Below are positions 56,767 to 64,000 of a stretch of DNA of 64,000 nucleotides, piece by piece. This DNA is from Polychytrium aggregatum (lineage: Eukaryota > Chytridiomycota > Chytridiomycetes > Polychytriales), in NCBI RefSeq assembly GCF_025602895.1, contig NW_026516206.1:496001-560000 (forward strand), given 5' to 3'. Position 1 is the first letter of the stretch, and the number at the start of each line of letters is the position of its first letter. The position numbers and the translations under genes were made by a program. The notes under the pieces are model-generated. The model did no database searches. It saw only the letters and a program-made list of their open reading frames with translations, and was not told where the DNA came from.

Positions 56767-58488
56767 CTACAGGATATGCGTCACCATCGATATGCGCATC
56801 GCCTTGATGGCCTCGAAGAGCGTATCGACCGAGTCTGGCGAGACATCGCATTCGTCCAGATGGCGGACGAGCCACTGGTGCAAAACCAGGGCCTGTGCTG
56901 AGTTTGGCTCGTTGGCGATCCGCTTGAGCTGAAGGGCATCCTTCCATAAGGCAGCAGCGACATGGGGGCGAATGCTTCCGTTGCGGGCGAGCTGGGCCTC
57001 AAAGGCCCTCCAATGGGCCGCAAAGAACGAGCCGCCGGCACGAGGAAAGCTCTTTGGCGCTGGGCCGTGGACCAGAGCCACAGCCGCCCCGATCGTGATT
57101 TCAAACGACTCAATACAGAGCTCGACGCCAAGCCGGGGAACCTTGGGCGGACCCGAACGGGAGGTTTGATAGATCCTGGGTCGCGACGGGCCTATGCCCA
57201 CATCATCCGCCTTGGTGGGCTGGGCATCTGGGTCCGGTACTGGACGCAGGGTGTATCGCAGGCACCACTGACCACCCTTGCTGTCGAGGATCTTGCAGCG
57301 GATGCCCTCGGCCGGCAAGCCACGCTCGACGACCTCTGCGACGGGCTCGGTCCGAACAAATCCAGCGTACCAGCCACCGCTCTCGACCTGCCACTGGGGG
57401 AGCTCGGTCGAGCGGCCGTTGAGGGCGAACGACATGAGCCGTGGGAAGGTGCGGAGTGAAGGCTCCAGACCAAAAGCGCGCATGGCAGCCACCGAAGGCG
57501 ACTGGACAGTGGGCCCTTCATAGTCCTTGATGGACGAGCCGATAACGGCGGGGGTCCGCGGGCTCTGTTGCGACACCAGATGGGCAGATGGGCAGATGGG
57601 CAGATGGGCAGATGGGCAGATGGGCAGATGGGCAGTTGGCAGGTCGCAGTCAGAAGATGCCGGTTATGCGGAATGGAGGGGAGGCGCATCGGGGGTCACG
57701 TCCACAGAAGGCAGCGATTCCTGGGCCGAGCCACCCGCCTCTGGCAATGCGATGCATGATGGTGCCGTGCAATGAGATGCAGCGCGGGGCGATAGAACAT
57801 GGCTGCGGGAATGCGCACGGACCAAGACCCACACTGCCGCTGTTGCCGCTCCAGCAGGGAGAGGGAGGATCCGTACCTGCGATGCATCCGAAACCGCACG
57901 GGGCAGAAACACGAATGTGCCGAGCTGCGAATTGACCGAGCTCAGGAACATTTGCAGCGAGCATTCGCCGATGCCGCCTGGGATGGTGAAGCTCACCAGG
58001 GCCTTGGCCCTGCGGTACCGTTGGAAGAGCGTGGTGTCGGCAGCGATGCGGAAAGTGTGTGAGACGCACCGCAGCAGCTCGAGGCTGCGGCGGTCCATGA
58101 ACCAGAAGATGGAGACGATGATCTCGAAGGGCAGCGTGGGTGTGCGCCGCTCCTTGCGGAAGGGCTTGACCTTCTTCTGGATGAACGAATAGAGCGACCG
58201 AGCAAAGTCAAGCGTGCTCTCGGGAAGCTCCAGCAGGTTGGGTTCGTTGTACTTGATGATCAAGGGCGAGTGGGGATAGGCCTTAGTCTTGATAAGCGAC
58301 AAGTTCTTGGTATAAGGCTGCTGCTGCTGCTGCTGCTGCTGCGTCGGCAAGACGCCGTTGGGCCCGGTCGACAGCGAGCGCTTCAGAGTGTGGAAAGGCC
58401 GGGGGGTTGGGGCATACGAAATGATGGACTCGACAGAGCCCCTCCGTCGCAAGCCACCATGACTTTCTGTTGGGGCCAAGGATGACAT
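56767..58488 (-). CDS. F-box-like protein of unknown target
   Basis: Two exons (58488-57877 and 57564-56767) give 470 codons, 469 residues. A polyglutamine run of about eight is at residue 50. Residues about 113-155 (TPTLPFEIIVSIFWFMDRRSLELLRCVS) follow the F-box pattern of LPxEIxxxIF and a leucine-rich helix pair, which would bind Skp1. The second half has no repeats I recognise; it includes a segment with WQVESGGWYAGFVR and GGQWCLRYTLRPVPD, possibly a beta-rich substrate-binding domain. If the F-box is real this is an SCF adaptor. The intron carries an 8-bp tandem repeat. Confidence 0.68.
57577..57632. repeat. Intronic 8-bp tandem repeat
   Basis: Seven exact copies of CAGATGGG lie within the F-box gene's intron, just upstream (in gene orientation) of the acceptor at 57565. 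Confidence 0.92.
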
Positions 58489-59277
58489 TTAGGCTGTTTG
58501 CATGATTCAGCCGCAGCTGGACGGTCGAGTGAGGCAGAAGAGGAATCGGACGGGCAAGAGGGCAGCGCCGATGTTACGGAGGGATGAGTGCGGCCTGTCA
58601 AAGAAAGCCAGGAAAGCGGTGGCCCGGAAAGTGGAAGATAAGATGGAGACAGGCCCCGCAAGGGCAGGAGAAGTGCTGGTCGGGAGAGCGGCGGGAAAGG
58701 CGGCTGAACAGGGCGCTGCAGGAGCGATATGGCGACAGCCAAGTGCAGGGCAGCGAGCCTGGAAGATGCGGGGGAGCCGCTGCACGATGGATGCGAGAGA
58801 GGGAGAGAGGGAGCAGGAGTGCCCTGGTGCGATATGGTGACCGAGCGAGCGATGCGGGCACATGGGGGCAACGGCGCCATCTCCCCCCGCCATGGCCGGG
58901 ACACCCTTTCTCCTCCTCGTCCACCTCCTTCTCTCTGTATGTGGGAGCATGCATCGGACGCTCTCGGGCGACGGGCTGTTGCAGCGACGATACCAACACC
59001 GGTGTCGCTGCGATACCCCCGAGGCAGTCGCAATCCCACACCAACCAAGTCTGCGCAATGCAGCCGAGCAGCAGGCCGCTCGTGGTCGCGTGCGGTGGCT
59101 GGGTGCAGACCTGTTTCGGCTCGCACGAGGATCGCCCAAGCCGGATGTCCAGCAGCAGAGACCCCAGGACGAGCCAGGCGGATGCGCAGGGCGGCAGCTG
59201 GACCGCGAGCGAGGCGGACCGCAGCATGATCGAGTGTACAGCATGTTCGGAACGAAACGGGACAGCAGCGGGTGGCC
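58489..59277. other. Intergenic region between F-box gene and BIR1
   Basis: About 790 bases, both neighbours on minus. It holds the F-box gene promoter and the BIR1 3' flank. Open frames on either strand here look compositional. Confidence 0.45.
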
Positions 59278-62200
59278 TCAGAGCAACGCATTGGTTTGTG
59301 GCGACATGGAGCTGGCGAGGATCTCCTGGGTGATGGTGTCGAGGCGGTCGTCCAGGACAGAGACATTGTCTCCGAGCTCGTCCAGATAGAAATCCCGAAC
59401 CATCGATCGGATCTTGTCGTCGACCACAGCCCGGCAGTGCTCATACGCCATCGCCATAAGTTCCTGCAGCGACATCCGCAGCAGCCGCTCCTTGCCAAAC
59501 GAGTCCATGACCTGAGCCACCAGCGTGGATGGGTCCAGGAACTCGAAATCCTCCGATTCCCACTCACCCTCGACACCACGGTGGTGGGCCAGCTGCACAG
59601 AGACCTGCTCTCCGAGCCATTCGATCTCGAGTCGCTCGCGGGCCTTGGCTCGGGGTGCGGGCTCTGTCTTGGCCATCGAGGTACTGTCCGGCTCCACCAG
59701 GTCCATGGCCGGCGGACGGGCGACTTCCTGTGTCTTGGCTGGTCCCGAAGCACGCTTGCGAGCCTTTGTCGGCGGCGACCGTTCGCCTGCACTGGGCAGC
59801 TTGCTGGCCGAATCAGCTTCAACGGCATGTGTGCTTGAAAGAGCCGATTCAGACTCGTTTCGGCCCCGCTTCGAGCCGCTCGGCCGACCGACCTTGGAGG
59901 TACTCGACATAGCAGGCTCTGCGGTTGTCGATGGTTTGGCCGCCGGTGCCGAAGCTTGTGTCTCGGTTTTGATCTCTGCCACGACCTCAGGGACGAAATC
60001 AGGATGCGATTCAACCTTGGGTGAGCGCTCTGGCTTGATCTCCGCTTCTGGCTCCTCGATCGCCTTGGCTGCCGCTGCCTTTGCAGCTGCCCTTGACGCT
60101 GTCTTTGCAGCGGGCTTGGGTACCACTGTGGATGTTGCTGATGGGGACGCCGTTGGAGTTTGTCCAGATTGAGGTCCGGTCAGCTGGGTACGGGAATCTG
60201 GGCTCTTTCCAGCCGGATGGGTTTGCAGGGGCTCTTCCTTCATAGCCACGTCGTCGGCATCGTCGTCTTGAGCAAGATCCACCGGGGCCCGCCGCTCAGG
60301 ACGCTCCTTACTCCGAGGCGCGGGTACGCTCGCATCGACGGTCGGTTGGTCGCTGGTAGTGTTGGTGTGCGTGTCAGTTGATGCTGGCAGTGTGTCAGAT
60401 TTTGCAAACAGCGCCGTCGCCGTTGATGCTGCACTGGGTTTCTTGAGGTTGGCCGAGCCGGCGACTCGCAGGGGACTCGCTTTGGGTGTCATGGCTCTGG
60501 CGACAATCCGCTCAAACAGCTTGGCGGGCGTGACAGGCGGCACCGCTGTGGGTAACGAGGAGCCGGGTTGAGCCGGCGCCTGTTCTGGGGCACTGGCTTC
60601 GGTCTGCAATGCAGGAGGCTGCTGCTGCGACGCTGACGAAGCCTCTCCGCCCTTGACTCGAGCCAGCCGGCCACGCTTGCGCTTGGGCTCGGGAGCAGAC
60701 GCAGGCTCTGCAGCGGGGGCTGAAGGCGCTGGTGCTGAAAGTCCGTCGTCAGCCAGGTCACCGGCATTGCTCTTGGCGCTGTCCGATCGACCGAGCTTCC
60801 TTTTTTCGGCCTCGGGCTTGTGTCGGACCTTTTTCGTCGGATCGGTTTTTTCGAGCTCATAACAGTTCAGGATTTTTTCCTGAGCCATGAGGGCTTTGCC
60901 GCGTTTGGGTCGCACTGTAGTCTTGCTGTCGGACTTGCTCACTGCACCGATGCCGCGCGGGGGTTTGCTGGCTCGGGGTTCTTCGGCCTTGATATCTGCA
61001 TGGATCTCATCCGCTGGGACTGGCTGCGATTGTTTAGCAAATTGACAGTCAGATGGTGCTCACAGAGGCTCATCGCACAGAGAATCAGCAGGCAGTTGGA
61101 TGGCATTTGGGACAGCATATCCACACCTCCTTTGTATCGCTTTCTGCGTCGGTCCTATGCTCGACTTCGGCATCCGCTTCAGCCTTGGGCTCAGGTTCGG
61201 CTTTGAGCTCGGGTTCGAGCTCGATTTCAGGTGCAGGTGCAGGTTCAGGCTCGGGCTCGGGCTCGGGCTCGGGTTCTTTGGGAGTTTCCTTTCGCTTCCT
61301 GGTGATTTGTCTCCGTTTCTTGGGTTCTTTGGTGGGCTCCTTGGTGGGTTCTTTGGTGGGCTCCTTGGGAGCTTTGGCGATTTCTTTGGCCGCTGGTTTG
61401 GTAGATGCCAGAGTAGGCGGCTCCAGAGTTGCCACGGCCGCCTTTGAGTCGCCAGCGACCAGATACTCGATCAACGGGCAAGCTATGTCACCGGATCGGC
61501 GCTTTTGATGCTCCAGGCTAGCATAGGAAGAGCGATTGCAGGTACGATGAGTATAGCGGCTCATGATCAAGATCTTTGGTGGACTGTTACCGACCAAAGG
61601 GATCTGAGGAGGAGCAAAGGGAGGGACGGTCCGATACTCACAGCGGATCGTCGTCTTCACCCCATCCGTCGAGGCCCAGGTCACAGTACAGACATTCGCA
61701 ATAGTCCATGGAGCTTGGGTTGGGCAGGTAGCACCATCCGGCCTGGGCCATCTGTGCGTGAGCGCGCAAGCGAGGGAAGGAAATGGGGTCAGGCGCCAGA
61801 GCCTCGGGCCTGTCATATCGATGGGCAACAGTTGACGGAAAGGAGCCACCCTGGATGGATCGGCCCTACCTTTTCCGGAGGCAAGAATACTTGGTGAGGC
61901 CAGTCGTCGTCAAAGGTTTTCTTGCGGCTCTCGACACAAGCCTTGGACCACGGAGCCTCTGCAGGCTCCTTGCTCAACGGCCACGACTTTTTCGAATGGT
62001 TCAAGATGGCCATGGGGCACTTTGGCGAGATTTCCCAGTGAATGTCCTTTGGATCGTCAAAGAAGCCCAGGGGCTTGGAGGTGGCCTCGTGGCAGAAGAA
62101 GCACTCGCATCGATCGGGTAGGTCGGGGGTTGGACTGAAGTAGAACCCGCAGCGCGAAAGCTGTAATGAGGATAGCCAGCGATCAGTTTCGCTTGCAACG

Positions 62201-62415
62201 GCTGTCTGCGGGCGAGAGCAAGGATCTGGAAAGCAAGAGCGTGCGCAGATGGGATGCGGCAGCTGCAGCTACAGGAAGGTGCCGGGGGTGGGAGCAGGGC
62301 TTACGGATTGGGGAGTGAGCAGGGCGCCGGCGGGGGCCTTCTTGGTGATGCGGTGAGGCCAAGTCGGCTTCTTGGTCCGCCGGAAGGACTTTTCTCTCAG
62401 CTCCTGGAACCGCAT
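59278..62415 (-). CDS. BIR1: Bir1/survivin-type chromosomal passenger protein with two BIR domains
   Basis: Bir1 targets Aurora kinase to kinetochores. Five exons (62415-62305, 62160-61870, 61751-61642, 61517-61127, 61023-59278) sum to 883 codons; every phase agrees, giving 882 residues, near the size of yeast Bir1 and Cut17. BIR 1 runs from REKSFRRTKKPTWPHRI to GFYFSPTPD, CECFFC, and IHWEISPKCP. BIR 2 has SRKKTFDDDWPHQVFLP, MAQAGWCYLPNP, CECLYC and LEHQKRRSGDIACP. Each keeps the zinc-binding C-x2-C, H and C. A KEPT repeat, an EP-dipeptide run, and a long Ala/Pro/Lys-rich middle follow. The C-terminal 130 residues (from LEIEWLGEQVSVQL) are helical and end in ASSMSPQTNALL, likely the partner-binding part. 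An IAP role in apoptosis is not implied in fungi. Confidence 0.9.
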
Positions 62416-62882
62416 CGCTGGGAAAGGACTTGGTGTGCGGTGCGTTGGAGAAACACGGGCGTCGATTCGAGGCCAGAGCGAGGGAGAGGAGACCGAGGCA
62501 CCCGTTTTCGCCAACGATCCAAGACAGGCCAAATTGAACCAAGGTCACGTGGACGGCTGTGGATTGGCTGTCTGCGGACCATGGAGCTGATGGCAGATGG
62601 AAGGAAGCATGGCAACGGGAGCATATCTATTGATGCCATGGAGAGACTGGTTTGCAGCCCGCTCATGGTGGAGCCGGATGCATCGCGGCTCTGAGTGTCC
62701 GCAGCCTGGACAGACTACTCGGAGACAGCGATGGCCTCGCAGACGACATGTGAACAGGAGCCAAGCGTCTGGCTGACCCAGTTTTGGTCCAGCAGCAGCA
62801 GCCGATTCTCACTGCCAGGTGGATAGCTTCGCGGCAATTTCTGGTTCGGAGGGCAGCAGGAGACACACGGATGAATACAACA
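62416..62882. other. Intergenic region upstream of BIR1
   Basis: About 470 bases between the BIR1 start and the Tip41 stop, both on minus. No feature is recognised beyond the presumed BIR1 promoter. Confidence 0.45.
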
Positions 62883-64000
62883 TCAGCCACGGACCATGCT
62901 GGATATCCATACTTGGGCAAACTCGACGATCGGCAGCAGTTGCTGGGCTGTGGTTGCAGAGCGATTGAACCCAGCTATTCCACACACACACACACCCAAA
63001 TCTTAAGGCCTGGTCACCACGAAAATAGAGCATAGCCGGCTGGCTCTCGGCTCTCGGCTCTCGGCTCTCGGCTCTCGGCTCTCGGCTCTCGGCTCTCGGC
63101 TCTCGCAGTGCGCTGGGTATTACCTTGGTCACCTCTGAGTACGTGGCCGCTCGCGAGGTGTATTCCCTGACGAGAATGCTCTTTCCGAATTCGTGATAGA
63201 TGCGGGTCTCGTTGATGCGGAACGTGACGTTGTCGACTCGCAAGAAGAATCGCAGCAGCACCAGGAAGCACGAGGGCATGACTCGCTGGGTATGGAGAGG
63301 CGGTACAGAGTGTCAACATGCCGAAGAACTGCAAGGACGAGGTGGGTCCCTCTTCTGGCAAGCACCGAGCTGCAAGTGAATAACAAGACTTACAATCCGG
63401 GCCGTCATACAGGAGATGCCATTGTCATGCAGTTCGTCTTCATACAAGACCAGCTCGTCATAGAATAATATGGGCTCTGGGAGCCGCAGACGGTCGAGGT
63501 CAACCCCGACCAATGACGGTTCGAACTGGAGAGGGCAATGCAACAAGTGAGCAACACTCTGGCCACGTAGTTCCGGCGCCGCTGCTGCAGGACACGGGGG
63601 GTACCTTAGCGCCAAGCGAGGAAGAGAGAGTGCCCGAGTACGACGACAAGTAGATCCAGTTGTAGGGCTTGACGACATCCTTGATCTGATCGTTGGCTTC
63701 GAGGCTGGGATCGATGGCTGGTTGTCAGCAGTCGGCGATGAGCCATGCGTCGAGATCGACAAACAGATCCGGCAGCCAAGATGCAGCCCGGCCCCTCCCC
63801 GGGTCGGAGCAATTGCCGACATAGCACCACATCGACCCCAACGGCATCGGCGTTGTGGAAGTGGAGGCGATACCTCATCTTGGTCCAGTGCTCGGCGTGA
63901 GCGACCTGGACAGACTTGTGTTCGGACTCGGGAATGCTGGCGACGTTGCGAAGGGCATCGAGGGCGCTGATGGAGTACTGGAAACCCGACGAGTGCTTGA
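62883..64000 (-). CDS. TIP41: Tip41/TIPRL-like PP2A-pathway regulator (5' end outside window)
   Basis: Tip41 binds PP2A-type catalytic subunits and works in TOR signalling. Exons seen: 64000-63874 (continuing outside), 63704-63605, 63525-63394, 63285-63124 and 62942-62883. Family stretches are SISALDALRNV, AEHWTKM, VVKPYNWIYLSSYSGTL, LPEPILFYDELVLYEDELHDNG, RVMPSCFLVLLRFFLRVDNV and ETRIYHEFGKSILVREYTSR. These match the TIP41 domain in order. The last exon (QLLPIVEFAQVW to the stop at 62883) is short and was chosen because it keeps phase and fits the family's LLPI ending. The junction after WTKM uses an acceptor at 63705. The N-terminus is missing. Confidence 0.92.
63042..63104. repeat. Intronic 7-bp minisatellite in TIP41
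   Basis: Nine exact tandem copies of GGCTCTC fill part of the last TIP41 intron (63123-62943). A short CA run lies at about 62983-62997. Confidence 0.95.

Noticed and set aside
58383-60014. 543-codon open frame on -
   Set aside because: It is a shadow frame across the end of BIR1 and the intergenic region; BIR1 in another frame has clear domain and splicing support.

Overview
The window is nuclear DNA of an intron-rich, GC-rich fungus. Most genes have several short GT-AG introns, and the gene set is fungal: Bir1/survivin, LAMMER kinase, Trf4, CSC1 channel, a membrane protein with an RGS domain, Snu13, Tip41, Ras. The intron density and a Fanzor nuclease inside a Tc1-like element point to an early-diverging zoosporic fungus (chytrid-like). 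That placement is inference; the window carries no rRNA or other marker that proves it.

Layout. 1-3 kb: 5' end of PRP39 (-) and the DEAD-box helicase Dbp5 (-). 3-5.9 kb: gene-poor. 5.9-10.4 kb: LAMMER dual-specificity kinase (+) with a 750-residue disordered N-terminus. 11.4-12.7 kb: alpha/beta hydrolase (+). 13.3-14.2 kb: Snu13 (-), whose first coding exon is only the ATG. 14.9-17.6 kb: GATA factor (-). 17.6-21 kb: gene-poor and repeat-rich. 21-25.6 kb: glycogen branching enzyme (-), 17 exons. 26.7-27.9 kb: unknown protein with a repeated YNI(I/V)TG motif (-). 28.8-31 kb: eIF3f (+). 31.3-33.7 kb: L-type lectin cargo receptor (-). 34.0-37.6 kb: a Tc1/IS630-like element carrying a broken transposase and a Fanzor gene (+). 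38.1-40.1 kb: RGS membrane protein (+). 40.2-41.9 kb: BTB/T1-domain protein (-). 42.0-42.3 kb: a 300-bp internal-deletion derivative of the Fanzor element. 42.6-44.6 kb: Myb/SANT-like protein (+). 45.4-49.5 kb: CSC1/OSCA channel (-). 49.9-52.8 kb: Trf4-type poly(A) polymerase (-). 54.5-55.9 kb: Ras GTPase (+). 56.8-58.5 kb: F-box-like protein (-). 59.3-62.4 kb: Bir1 (-). 62.9-64 kb: Tip41, 5' end outside the window (-).

Most loci are unrelated housekeeping genes rather than one pathway. The notable system is the Fanzor (eukaryotic TnpB/OMEGA) element. Its nuclease reading frame carries one in-frame TGA, but the TGA lies inside a possible 69-nt GTATGT...CACCAG intron whose removal keeps the frame. 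The usual third RuvC aspartate reads as glutamine. The 300-bp derivative joins the transposase start to the Fanzor 3' end, which shows that both genes move as one unit. Related terminal sequences occur alone at about 3.96 kb and 26.44 kb.

Exon boundaries were placed by eye from GT/AG signals, frame continuity and family resemblance. Where all exon lengths sum to a whole number of codons I say so.
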